Shown here: positions 1 through 7,367 of the stretch, in pieces
Layout of the letters: the number at the start of each line of letters is the position of its first letter
How positions within the stretch are numbered: the first letter of the stretch is position 1
NCBI GenBank assembly: GCA_001302245.1
Contig: LGYU01000009.1
Location: 248,001-312,000 of the forward strand
Direction: 5' to 3'
DNA: 64,000 bases
Source of the DNA: Chitinophagaceae bacterium PMP191F
GTDB taxonomy: Bacteria > Bacteroidota > Bacteroidia > Chitinophagales > Chitinophagaceae
Translations under genes and position numbers: made by a program
The notes under the pieces: model-generated
Databases searched by the model: none
What the model was told of the DNA's origin: nothing
Seen by the model: only the letters and a program-made list of their open reading frames with translations

Positions 1-313
1 TAGTTTAAGAAATTGTTGCTAACAACAATAATGTAGGTCTTATTGGGCTTAATCTTGAATACAAAGCTTTACCCAATTTGAAATTTGATATATCTATGTT
101 AGCCGAATATCCTTAACAGCACCACAAGGCTGTACGAAAACAATATCTCTGAACGTTATTCAATCAAATAGAAAATTAGAGACAATATAATGATACATAA
201 TTTGCTTGCAGGATTGCCCAAAATACACATTTTTAAAGCTGAAATGCTTTTTATATGGCTATAAACTTATTAGAAAAACAGTTTTGTAAGTTTGCAATAA
301 AAAAAATTTATAA
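1..313. other. AT-rich left edge without an intact gene
   Basis: No complete gene is visible. One plus-strand frame is open from about 9 to a TAA at 114-116 and reads like the tail of a beta-strand-rich protein (residues such as VGLIGLNLEYK), but it is preceded by an in-frame stop at 6-8. It may be the degraded or frameshifted end of a gene lying left of the window. The remainder is low-complexity AT-rich DNA leading into the promoter of the next gene. Confidence 0.4.
287..294 (+). promoter_or_regulatory. Candidate -7 promoter box TAAGTTTG
   Basis: TAAGTTTG fits the Bacteroidota -7 consensus TAnnTTTG and lies about 20 bases before the ATG at 314. No clear TTTG is found at the -33 distance. 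The leader would be short and AU-rich, with no Shine-Dalgarno sequence, as is usual in this phylum. Confidence 0.4.
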
Positions 314-1051
314 ATGTTTAGACATAAGGGTAAAGGTCGGACTTATGCACATAATCTAAAATTAGCTTCCATATTATCAGGCGTTGCTGGCATCGTAAAT
401 ATTACGGGTGTTTTAGAATTGCATACATTAACAACCAACGTAACAGGACATTTCGCTTATTTTTCTGAAGAACTTATTTTAAGAAATAACAAAATGGCTC
501 TTGCATATTTATTTTACATTCTTTTTTTCTTATTTGGTGCTTTCGTTTCAAGCCTGATTATGGAATTGGTATCAAAATATAAACCACAAACTTCTTATGT
601 GATACCTATATTGATTGAAGTATTCATATTTTTAGCAATTAGTACTTCAGTATTTTTTGTACCAAACGAATATCCCAAATTTTCGATTATATTATCGTCT
701 GCTCTGCTTTTTGCTATGGGATTACAGAATGCATTAGTGACGAGGGTATCTCAATCGGTAGTAAGAACTACGCATTTAACAGGATTGTTTACTGACCTCG
801 GAATTGAACTCTCACAGTTGTTCTTTTATAAAGACCGACCAGCAAAGATGCAGTTAAATAAAAGCATCTTCTTGAAGTTAGCTATTATTAGCTGTTTCTT
901 TTTAGGATGTATCATAGGGGGGCTGGTTTATACGAATTTCAAGTTGCAAACTCTTTTACTCCCGGTGGGATTATTATTTTTTGCGCTGTGGTATGATCGC
1001 TTACTCTTTCGATATTATCATCTGAAAAGGAAATTTAGAAATCATCACTAA
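314..1051 (+). CDS. YoaK / DUF1275 family membrane protein
   Basis: A 245-residue integral membrane protein with about six hydrophobic helices. The opening region (residues 15-50), with SGVAGIVNITG and TTNVTGHFAYF, and the later GLQNALVTRVS and TTHLTGLFTDLG stretches match the DUF1275 (YoaK) family, in which Asn, Thr and Gly residues are conserved inside helices. The family function is not established; a transporter role is often suggested. The gene is AT-rich and converges on the helix-turn-helix gene pair of the mobile element, with 7 bases between stop codons, so it may be element cargo or the old chromosomal edge. Confidence 0.8.
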   Translation: MFRHKGKGRTYAHNLKLASILSGVAGIVNITGVLELHTLTTNVTGHFAYFSEELILRNNKMALAYLFYILFFLFGAFVSSLIMELVSKYKPQTSYVIPILIEVFIFLAISTSVFFVPNEYPKFSIILSSALLFAMGLQNALVTRVSQSVVRTTHLTGLFTDLGIELSQLFFYKDRPAKMQLNKSIFLKLAIISCFFLGCIIGGLVYTNFKLQTLLLPVGLLFFALWYDRLLFRYYHLKRKFRNHH

Positions 1052-1058
1052 CCACATT

Positions 1059-1346
1059 TTATTTTATATAATGCTTTTCCAATATCGTTACCAAATCTGA
1101 TTGTTTATAGATTAATTTGCCTCCTATTTGTATATACGGCAAAATTTGGTCATCACGGTATTGTTGTAAAGTTCGTTTACTGATATGCAGCAGTTTGCAA
1201 ATATCATCCCCTGACAAATAAATTTCTCCGTTCATTACCGGGCGAAAGTTCTCCAGTATCATTTCCGTTTGGATACGGAGCTGCTCAAACTTTCTTTTAT
1301 AGTTTGCTATTTCTTCGGCATCGGTATCAAAAAGTTCCATACTCAT
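1059..1346 (-). CDS. Small helix-turn-helix (excisionase-like) protein
   Basis: 95 residues from the ATG at 1346. A coiled N-terminal stretch is followed by a MerR/excisionase-type helix-turn-helix: LSGDDICKLLHISKRTLQQY, then a wing with PYIQIGGKLIY. The start codon lies inside the last codons of the upstream gene (overlap 1327-1346), which implies translational coupling; the longer reading from 1388 would overlap far more. Pairs of such proteins are typical of Bacteroidota integrative elements, where they control excision or mobilisation genes. The exact role here is inferred. Confidence 0.75.
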   Translation of the reverse strand: MSMELFDTDAEEIANYKRKFEQLRIQTEMILENFRPVMNGEIYLSGDDICKLLHISKRTLQQYRDDQILPYIQIGGKLIYKQSDLVTILEKHYIK

Positions 1347-1632
1347 TTGTTTTGTGTGTGGTATCAGGAGCAAGCAAACGCTGTACATCCGAAAGTTTGT
1401 AATAATTTTTTCGGTTCAATTTTGAAAAAGACAAAATCCCTTTGTCTTTGTATGATTGCAGGGTGCGTTTGGTTATGCCAAGCATGAGGCACACCTCCTG
1501 ATTGTCCAGCCATCTTTCTTCGTTGAAAATGCCTACATAGGCTTTGCTCGCATCTGTGGTACGCTGTAACAGTTCATCCAGCTCTGTGGTCAGTTCTTTA
1601 AGAACTGATTTCGGTATTGCTATCACTTCCAT
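1327..1632 (-). CDS. Helix-turn-helix domain protein of mobile element
   Basis: 101 residues. A helical N-terminal half (residues 1-40) precedes a DNA-binding domain with WLDNQEVCLMLGITKRTLQ, followed by SYKDKGILSF and a tyrosine-rich wing. It is related in plan to the gene it overlaps downstream, so the two look like an ancient duplication. The family is the helix_turn_helix_17 / excisionase group seen beside integrases in conjugative transposons. Two direct repeats of CCTTTCCTAA just upstream of its start (1656-1678) are candidate binding sites. Function is inferred from domain and neighbourhood. Confidence 0.75.
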   Translation of the reverse strand: MEVIAIPKSVLKELTTELDELLQRTTDASKAYVGIFNEERWLDNQEVCLMLGITKRTLQSYKDKGILSFSKLNRKNYYKLSDVQRLLAPDTTHKTNEYGTF

Positions 1633-1655
1633 AATCTTTTCCTCACTTTTTCATG

Positions 1656-1678
1656 TTAGGAAAGGAAATTAGGAAAGG
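1656..1678 (-). repeat. Two direct repeats of CCTTTCCTAA, 13 bases apart
   Basis: On the minus strand CCTTTCCTAA occurs twice (1669-1678 and 1656-1665), separated by three bases, about 24 bases before the start of the helix-turn-helix gene at 1632. A repeat-to-repeat distance of 13 and the position suggest an operator or excisionase site; this is inference. Confidence 0.55.
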
Positions 1679-1733
1679 TTTTAAGGTGTCTTATAAATGT
1701 GGGCGTGTTTGGCGTTGAGTGGTAAGGTTTGGC

Positions 1734-1772
1734 ACAAAAAAATGGTACAAGCCTGTAAAGACCTATACCATT
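1734..1772 (-). terminator. Rho-independent terminator after the 90-residue membrane protein
   Basis: AATGGTA (1741-1747) pairs with TACCATT (1766-1772), and on the minus strand a run of seven T follows. It ends the transcript coming from 2064 and separates it from the helix-turn-helix genes. Confidence 0.65.
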
Positions 1773-1791
1773 GAATAAAGTAAGTTGTTGA

Positions 1792-2064
1792 TTATCGTGG
1801 CTTCTGTACCTCCGTGTTTTTGGTTGCTATTTCCTTCTTCTCTCTTGAATATACCCATAGCGACAATAGCCCGAAAATAATCAAAGCATAAGCTATCCAT
1901 TTGCCCACACGTTCGATGAACTTTATAGCTAATGATTTTTCATAGCTTGAAAATCCTTCGGCTCCGGTAGGGCTTCGCCTGTAAAATTTCCTGCGGTTAA
2001 TCCAATAACGTAACGCCAAGCCTGCTACCAAAAATATTATTCCTATGACTAATGATGATACCAT
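1792..2064 (-). CDS. Small two-helix membrane protein of mobile element
   Basis: 90 residues from the ATG at 2064; an extension to 2112 is possible but adds a non-hydrophobic leader. It has an N-terminal membrane helix (about residues 4-19), a basic stretch with RRKFYRRSPTGAEGFSSYEKS, and a second membrane helix (about 50-68). Close relatives in Bacteroidota mobile elements are often labelled molybdenum ABC transporter permease, which the sequence does not support: there is no permease fold and the protein is too short. Function unknown. Confidence 0.65.
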   Translation of the reverse strand: MVSSLVIGIIFLVAGLALRYWINRRKFYRRSPTGAEGFSSYEKSLAIKFIERVGKWIAYALIIFGLLSLWVYSREKKEIATKNTEVQKPR

Positions 2065-2151
2065 AATTCTACCATTTAATTTAACAAAAACTATCCAATC
2101 CGTTATAAACAAAAATACAAAATATAAATGTGGGTGACTGCAAGGAACGAC

Positions 2152-2343
2152 CTAAGTGTTACAAGACTGTTTTACTTTTAATGCTAACAGTTTCTCATGC
2201 ATATCAGCCCAATATGCCTGCCGCTCCTTGTCACTTTCTACTGGAGGGTTGTGTTGATACGTTTTATACCAACTTGCCTGCTGAATAGCTTTTTTAAGAT
2301 TGGTAACTTCAATGCATTGTCCGTTTTTATCTCTTACTTTCAT
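2152..2343 (-). CDS. Small conserved hypothetical protein of mobile element
   Basis: 63 residues, soluble, with IEVTNLKKAIQQASWYKTYQ near the start and a Trp/Tyr-rich helix AYWADMHEKLLALK near the end. It resembles small accessory proteins carried on Bacteroidota conjugative elements; no domain function is known to me. It follows the 136-residue gene in the same direction, with a repeated hairpin (2362-2385) in the gap. Confidence 0.6.
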   Translation of the reverse strand: MKVRDKNGQCIEVTNLKKAIQQASWYKTYQHNPPVESDKERQAYWADMHEKLLALKVKQSCNT

Positions 2344-2361
2344 CGTTGTTCAGTTTAAAAA

Positions 2362-2385
2362 GCAACCGCCATTGCAGACGGTCGC
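2362..2385 (-). repeat. Intercistronic hairpin, copy 1
   Basis: GCAACCGCC / GACGGTCGC around a 6-base loop. It is nearly identical, including its flanks, to the hairpin at 2824-2847, and like it lies between one stop codon and the next start codon of the minus-strand gene row. No long T run follows on the minus strand, so a plain terminator is unlikely. Confidence 0.7.
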
Positions 2386-2394
2386 CCGTAGTTT

Positions 2395-2805
2395 TTAATT
2401 ATCGTTTGGGATTATTTTTAATAGCTTCTCACTTCCAAAAAGCAAGTGTATCGCCTGTGTTAAATCAGGGTTGCAATCTTCGCTGTCTGCATACTCAATA
2501 AGACAGTGTACAGTAAACAATGAGTTGTGTCCGTCAAAGAAATGGTCTGCAAACCAATTTGGGCGTTTCCATAGTTGGCGGTCGTTTTTCTCAATTGTCT
2601 TGTGTGCATTTTCTACAAGTCTGTACCAAAATTCTGCGGTGAAAAACCCTTTTTGATGCCAGCCCTCACGAAAGGCAGTTTCATTTTGCAGAAAGTAACC
2701 GCATTGCTTTTCTATTGCGTTTTGAATGCCCTGTAACGCTTCGGGAAACAGTTTGCTTAGTAACGTTCCTTTATCCAGATTGTCCATTTTGTTTAATGCT
2801 TTCAT
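2395..2805 (-). CDS. Hypothetical protein of mobile element
   Basis: 136 residues from the ATG at 2805. The longer reading from 2913 would run through the hairpin and into the DUF932 gene and is less likely. The protein is soluble and rich in aromatic residues (FWYRLVENAHKTI, RPNWFADHFFDGHNSLF) with a central helical region. I recognise no named domain. It sits between the DUF932 gene and the 63-residue gene, in the same direction, and is probably co-transcribed accessory cargo. Confidence 0.6.
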   Translation of the reverse strand: MKALNKMDNLDKGTLLSKLFPEALQGIQNAIEKQCGYFLQNETAFREGWHQKGFFTAEFWYRLVENAHKTIEKNDRQLWKRPNWFADHFFDGHNSLFTVHCLIEYADSEDCNPDLTQAIHLLFGSEKLLKIIPNDN

Positions 2806-2823
2806 ATATGTATATTTTTTAAA

Positions 2824-2847
2824 GCGACCGCCTTTGCAGGCGGTCGC
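2824..2847 (-). repeat. Intercistronic hairpin, copy 2
   Basis: A perfect 9-base stem, GCGACCGCC / GGCGGTCGC, with loop TTTGCA. It sits between the stop of the DUF932 gene (2858) and the start at 2805, and matches copy 1 at 2362-2385. Confidence 0.75.
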
Positions 2848-2857
2848 CTGTGATTGA

Positions 2858-3931
2858 TTAATTAAAACTGAAAATATCTGCCCCGTTTTGTGCAAAGGCT
2901 GTGCATAAGTCAAAAGCCTTTTGTGTTTTTAGTTGTGCTGTTCCACCCATTACAATGCTTTCCAGCTTCGCTTCCCCACTCTTGTAATTGCGTACATTTT
3001 GGTAGTAACCTGTAACGGCGTTATATGCTCCGAACAATGTACCTTTGGTTGTGTCCATTTGTTGTGTGTCGCTAATCATGGCGTACGCAAAAGCATCTTC
3101 AACAGTGTTTTTAAACACAGTGGAAATTTCATCGTAGTTACCTTTTTCTAAGTGAGTTAAGGTTTCTTTGTTAGGGCATAATGCCAACTCGATTAGCTTT
3201 CTTATTTCTCTGTCCGTTACCCTTACTTTAGCCCATGTGTTGAAAATATCTTGCAACTGGTTGCTTAGAGTGTTAGCCAGCCCCATAACCTTGTGAGCAT
3301 TTTCTAACCGCTGTTTAGCTCCTGCGGTGTGTTTAATGCGTACAACGTTACTCATGTTGCGAAGTGAAGCATTTAAGGTATTTTGGCAAACGATGCGGAT
3401 AGGGGTAAATGCTGCGGTAATACTTCCGCTACCGTCATGGCTTGTTGTTAAGAAGATGTATTTTTCTGTAACATCATCACCGTTTCCTACACGGATGTAG
3501 TCAGGCAACTTTGCAGTGATAAATATGCGTTCTCCATTACCTAATGCTCCGGCTGTTTCATACAATATGCCATCGCCTCCACCTATAATTGCGTCAAAGA
3601 AAGCAAAGGCTTCACGGTTCTGTACGATATGGTAATCCTTGCCCACTACACCCAATACGGCATTGTTGTCGCTTCGGATATTGGCAAAGTAGTTCGGTAC
3701 GTGGAGTTGATTGTCTGTTATTTCGATACCCTGTGCAGTTTCTATGATGTTTGAGCCGGTGGTGTACAGTGGACTTTTTACTACTTCATAATCCAGCCCT
3801 GCGTGTTTTATTGCTTCCTCGCTTGTGGGGTAGTCTTGTACGATTTGTCCTAATCCATGCCATGCTTTTTCTTTTACGCTAAAGAATGAATAACGTCCTG
3901 TTCTGTTGTTGAAATTTAGATTGTGTGCCAT
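2858..3931 (-). CDS. DUF932 (phage/plasmid-like, TIGR03299) protein
   Basis: 357 residues, a normal length for the DUF932 family. The N-terminus FFSVKEKAWHGLGQ and the following EEAIKHAGLDYEV region are the family signature; later blocks include DYHIVQNREAFAFFD, the ITAAFTPIRIVCQNTLN region and a C-terminal helical part. The family is carried on phages, plasmids and conjugative elements and its biochemical role is unknown. Here it heads a minus-strand row of accessory genes behind the integrase, which supports the mobile-element reading. Confidence 0.88.
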   Translation of the reverse strand: MAHNLNFNNRTGRYSFFSVKEKAWHGLGQIVQDYPTSEEAIKHAGLDYEVVKSPLYTTGSNIIETAQGIEITDNQLHVPNYFANIRSDNNAVLGVVGKDYHIVQNREAFAFFDAIIGGGDGILYETAGALGNGERIFITAKLPDYIRVGNGDDVTEKYIFLTTSHDGSGSITAAFTPIRIVCQNTLNASLRNMSNVVRIKHTAGAKQRLENAHKVMGLANTLSNQLQDIFNTWAKVRVTDREIRKLIELALCPNKETLTHLEKGNYDEISTVFKNTVEDAFAYAMISDTQQMDTTKGTLFGAYNAVTGYYQNVRNYKSGEAKLESIVMGGTAQLKTQKAFDLCTAFAQNGADIFSFN

Positions 3932-4391
3932 GATTTTTATTTTTTAATGATTGTTTTGAATTGATTTTTTTTGATTTATTCGGTAATGAGAGGAGGTGCT
4001 GTTTCGTTTCCCTATTACCATTTCCAATGCTGTTAATCTTCATACCTGACATTTTTTTTATTCGTCTAAAGAGCCGGAGTATGCTATGTTTCGTTTCACG
4101 AGCAGAAAAAGGTTAGTGTTTAGCCGACACAAGGTTTTGGAAAATAAATACTACCCAAAGGGTGGAGATTTTTTTCCAAACTTGCATGACCTTTTGGCGG
4201 CGTTAAGAACACGGAAATACCTTTGCTCTTGAAACGGAACAAAACGGCATACTGGCTCTTTGAATAAAAAACCGTGGAAGCAATGAAGATGGCATTGGCA
4301 ATGGTTCCAGGTGGATGAAAATTCTACTTCCAATTCACAGAATATTCAAACACTGTTTTTCAATGCGTGGTTGTGAAAGCCACATAAAGGG

Positions 4392-4437
4392 TATTGAAAA
4401 ATAATTGTGTGGGCTTATGCAGGGTTATTTTTCAATA
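4392..4437. repeat. Perfect 13-base inverted repeat TATTGAAAAATAA
   Basis: TATTGAAAAATAA at 4392-4404 is exactly inverted at 4425-4437, around a 20-base centre. A related TTTTTCAAT word occurs about 70 bases away near 4355. It lies between the integrase stop and the DUF932 gene. It could be a recombinase or excisionase binding site, or a transfer-associated structure (inference). Confidence 0.65.
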
Positions 4438-4523
4438 GGCTTTATCCGAACACCCAACAAAGTTCTTTTAAGTGAAAAGATATGTGTGGAGGGCATTAAA
4501 TGTGCTTTGGGGTCAGATATGGA

Positions 4524-4556
4524 AACAAAAAAAGCAGGACGGTAAAATCCTGCTCT
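4524..4556 (-). terminator. Integrase terminator
   Basis: AGCAGGA (4533-4539) / TCCTGCT (4548-4554) followed on the minus strand by a T run (A run 4527-4533 on the plus strand), 25 bases after the integrase stop codon. Confidence 0.75.
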
Positions 4557-4578
4557 TTCATTACGTTACAAACTCTTG

Positions 4579-5907
4579 CTATATGGCAATTTCCAATTCC
4601 TCTTTATCCATAACAATTACAGCATTAGAAATAATTTCCTCCTGCGAAACAGGCTCCGTTTGCATGGCACTAAATGAAACCTCCATTGCCTTTAGGTTTC
4701 TTGCAACAATGTCCATATCCATACCTACTTTTTCGTTAAGTATCTTGGCATAGATTTGAGTAGTGGTAATGTTTGTATGCCCCATCATCTTTTGTACGCT
4801 TTCAAGTGATGCACCTGCTGTCAGTATCATAGTGGCAAACGTGTGTCGGGCTGTATGGAAAGTAACTTTTTGTTCTGTTACAACTCCTGCGGCTTCCGTG
4901 ATTTTAAGTACATGAGCATTGCAGGTAGCGTTTGACGGAATAGGGAACACAAACTCGTCCTTAGTTGTACCCAAATACTTTTCAATGATTTTCTTGGGTA
5001 TTTCCAATAACCTCACATTGGAAGAAACATCGGTTTTCTTTCTGCGGCTGATAATCCATTGGTGTCCGTCAAAGAAATTCTGAATATTGCTCCGTTTCAG
5101 TTTTTTGATGTCTGCATAAGAAAGCCCGGTAAAGCAACTGAAAATAAACAGGTCACGTACAAGTTCATACTTTGGTTTGGGAAGACTGCAAAGCATAATC
5201 TTTTCTACATCCTCTTTCAGTAAGAACCCCCTGTCGGTTTCTTTCATGGTAATTTCGTAATCCTCGAAAGGGTTATTGCGTATCATACCCTTTTTCATTG
5301 CCAGCTCTACCATTCGCAATACAGGCATCGTATAAACCCAAACTGTATTGTGGGTGCATTCCTTGTCTATACGCAGGTAAAAATCAAACTCACGGATAAA
5401 GTCAGAGGTAAGCTCTTTGAAAGCCATGTCTGTTCTTAAATAGCGTAGCTGGATAAATTCGGAAAGATGGTTGTACACGACTTTATATTTGTCGTAGGTG
5501 CTTTGGGAACGTTCCTTTTTAGCAACCATCTTGGCAAAATCATCGTTGTGGGCTTGGAATACTTTTAGAATAGCTTCTTCCATAACGCCCACGCCTAAAA
5601 ATGCCAGCTTCAATTTCTGTGCAGAAGCAAAGCCATCGTATTTGAGCAATTCCTCGTAATGCTTGTCAATTCGCAGGCGTACATCATCTAATTTCTTATT
5701 GGTGCTTTGTGCTTGGGTACTTTTCCCCAATACACGCCCATGTTTCAAATCCCAATTATCAGGGTGGATTTCCAGCTTGGTGCTGAAAGATGCGGGCTTT
5801 CCATCAATTGTGATGCGCCCCATAATAGCAACTGCTCCGTTCTTCTTAGGCTCGTTTTTCTTTAGGTAGAAAAGTAGCTTAAACGTTGACCTTTTCGACT
5901 GTTCCAT
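4579..5907 (-). CDS. Site-specific tyrosine integrase, CTnDOT type
   Basis: 442 residues. An arm-type N-terminal region (1-100) and a SAM-like core-binding domain (about 115-210) precede the catalytic domain (230-390). Visible catalytic residues are Lys290/291 in SRRKKTD, His351-x-x-Arg354 in HTARHTFA, His377 in MMGHTN and the nucleophile Tyr386 in TQIYAKI. The first catalytic arginine is replaced by Ser263 in TGLSYADIKKL; the same substitution is known for IntDOT of CTnDOT. It catalyses integration and excision of the element. The expected attachment site lies beyond its start codon, between 5907 and 6197. Confidence 0.92.
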   Translation of the reverse strand: MEQSKRSTFKLLFYLKKNEPKKNGAVAIMGRITIDGKPASFSTKLEIHPDNWDLKHGRVLGKSTQAQSTNKKLDDVRLRIDKHYEELLKYDGFASAQKLKLAFLGVGVMEEAILKVFQAHNDDFAKMVAKKERSQSTYDKYKVVYNHLSEFIQLRYLRTDMAFKELTSDFIREFDFYLRIDKECTHNTVWVYTMPVLRMVELAMKKGMIRNNPFEDYEITMKETDRGFLLKEDVEKIMLCSLPKPKYELVRDLFIFSCFTGLSYADIKKLKRSNIQNFFDGHQWIISRRKKTDVSSNVRLLEIPKKIIEKYLGTTKDEFVFPIPSNATCNAHVLKITEAAGVVTEQKVTFHTARHTFATMILTAGASLESVQKMMGHTNITTTQIYAKILNEKVGMDMDIVARNLKAMEVSFSAMQTEPVSQEEIISNAVIVMDKEELEIAI

Positions 5908-6196
5908 AACTCAATTGTTTAATGTTTAAAATTAAATTTCAATGAGTTACAAGGGAAGATGAAAAGAAGTGCAAAAGACTGAAATATAATCTGTTATATC
6001 AGTCGGGGTTGGGCGGTAACCAGTAACGATTTAGTAACCTAACCCTGTCTTTTTAAGCCCAAAAACTAAAGTACAGAGACTTCCAACTTTAGCCCCGAGT
6101 TTCATAAACTACTGTGTTTGAACGGACTTCGCCGTTTTGCTTATTTTTGCTTTTATCTAATCTTTTTTTTATAAAAAAAGCAAAGCACTGTTACAA

Positions 6197-7285
6197 TTAA
6201 TTTTCCGTTGCTTTTTCAGATATGATCATTTTTCGTAACAACAGGTACAATGGTTTTTCTATCAGCAGGTAAACAAGGATAGCCAGGATCCACAAAAATG
6301 TAAAATTCCTGTCGGGAAATAAATGCCATTTATAAGTCAGTGCATTGACATAGTTGATATGGAAAAGATAAAAGGCAAAAGAAGCATTACCCAGTAATAC
6401 CATTACACGGGTAGATAGCAGCCATTCAAACCATGTTTTTTCGGTGATCAAACCATACAGCAGCCACGCAACACAAACCGGCAATAGCAGGTTCCGGATC
6501 AGCAATCCGCCTATGACGTCGGTGCCGTGCTGGTAAATTGTTTTTTCAAACAGGCTAATGAAATAAATGCAACCAAGACTAGCCACTACACCAATCCATG
6601 TTCTGTAACGTTGGGGAAAAGGAATAGATGGGCGTTGATGCTGTATGTAATGTGCCAGTAAAATGCCGGCAAAAAATTCTGCAAAGCGTCCACTGAAAGT
6701 ACCATTGAGTACAAAGAACCAGGGATAGAAAAAAAGATCGTGGTTGCCATTCCATGCATGCCATCCGTAGCCAATACCCAGGGTAACCAGCAGCAGTAAT
6801 AACAGGAACCCAACTGTTTTTACAATGCTTTTTTTCGACAGGTAATAAAAGAGCGGCGCCAGTGTATAAAAACTAAGTTCTACCGTCAGCGACCATGCCT
6901 GCGGAATACCATGCAGGTTGTAGCGGTCTGAAAATCCATGCCACAATGTATAGGTGAGAAAAGTAATAGTTGCATTGGGAAAACCCTGATCAATGTACTT
7001 GACAGAAAGTAGCAACAGGTAAATGGGAAATATGCGTGCCAGGCGTATCAGCAGGTAACGGGTATAGCTCCGGTGATCATTCATGGGCTTGTCTTCATAC
7101 GTATATGCAATGAGAAAACCACTCAATACAAAGAACAATGAAACGCCCGTATGAAATTCATTGAAAAACCTGCTCATAATTTCAGGAAGCTGGTGATACC
7201 AGTACTTGCGGTGATGATACAGGAATACCATCGTGGCCGCTATGGCGCGGATACCGGTTAGTGCAGCAAATGTTCGCCGTGGCAT
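6197..7285 (-). CDS. Acyltransferase 3 family membrane protein
   Basis: 362 residues with about ten membrane helices. The N-terminal motif LTGIRAIAATMVFLYHH and the GVSLFFVLSGFLIAY block are the hallmarks of the acyltransferase 3 (OafA/NodX-like) family; the catalytic-site histidine is in the YHH of helix 1. Such enzymes O-acylate surface polysaccharides or other extracytoplasmic sugars; the substrate cannot be told here. The start at 7285 is needed to keep helix 1, although it lies only about 7 bases after a strong terminator hairpin. It is the first core-like gene beyond the mobile element. Confidence 0.85.
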   Translation of the reverse strand: MPRRTFAALTGIRAIAATMVFLYHHRKYWYHQLPEIMSRFFNEFHTGVSLFFVLSGFLIAYTYEDKPMNDHRSYTRYLLIRLARIFPIYLLLLSVKYIDQGFPNATITFLTYTLWHGFSDRYNLHGIPQAWSLTVELSFYTLAPLFYYLSKKSIVKTVGFLLLLLLVTLGIGYGWHAWNGNHDLFFYPWFFVLNGTFSGRFAEFFAGILLAHYIQHQRPSIPFPQRYRTWIGVVASLGCIYFISLFEKTIYQHGTDVIGGLLIRNLLLPVCVAWLLYGLITEKTWFEWLLSTRVMVLLGNASFAFYLFHINYVNALTYKWHLFPDRNFTFLWILAILVYLLIEKPLYLLLRKMIISEKATEN

Positions 7286-7291
7286 AGGGAT

Positions 7292-7322
7292 AAAAAAAAC
7301 GGATAAGGTTCACTTATCCGTT
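7292..7322 (-). terminator. Strong terminator before the acyltransferase start
   Basis: A perfect 10-base stem, AACGGATAAG (7298-7307) / CTTATCCGTT (7313-7322), followed on the minus strand by eight T. It lies 46 bases after the stop of the sugar-dehydrogenase gene and directly ahead of the acyltransferase ATG at 7285. Confidence 0.85.
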
Positions 7323-7367
7323 CACAATATATAGTATAAACTGTTTGTGTAAAGGGCCGGTTGGTAT

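Larger units (their letters stand above)
3932..4578. other. Spacer between DUF932 gene and integrase
   Basis: About 650 bases without a convincing gene. Two short open frames (4151-4333 minus; 4472-4753 plus, running into the integrase) have cysteine/histidine-rich or antisense-like translations and look like chance frames. Within it are a perfect 13-base inverted repeat (4392-4437) and the integrase terminator (4524-4556). The region may hold the DUF932 promoter and element control sites. Confidence 0.5.
1059..6100. mobile_element. Integrase-end portion of an integrative (conjugative) element
   Basis: The stretch combines a CTnDOT-like integrase, DUF932 protein, two excisionase-like helix-turn-helix proteins and small cargo genes, all on the minus strand, with AT-richer composition than the DNA from 6197 on. 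No tra, mob or resistance genes are in view, so the element either continues left of the window or is a remnant. The right boundary is placed between the integrase start (5907) and the acyltransferase stop (6197); no direct repeat of an attachment site could be confirmed. The left boundary is unknown. Confidence 0.65.

Noticed and set aside
1792-2064. Molybdenum ABC transporter permease
   Set aside because: The label is common for relatives, but a 90-residue protein with two helices cannot be such a permease.
4151-4333. 60-codon minus frame between the DUF932 gene and integrase
   Set aside because: Cysteine/histidine-rich translation without a domain, no promoter, in a spacer with structural repeats; most likely chance.
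5908-6196. tRNA gene or attachment-site repeat at the integrase end
   Set aside because: No cloverleaf and no repeat shared with the left part could be seen.
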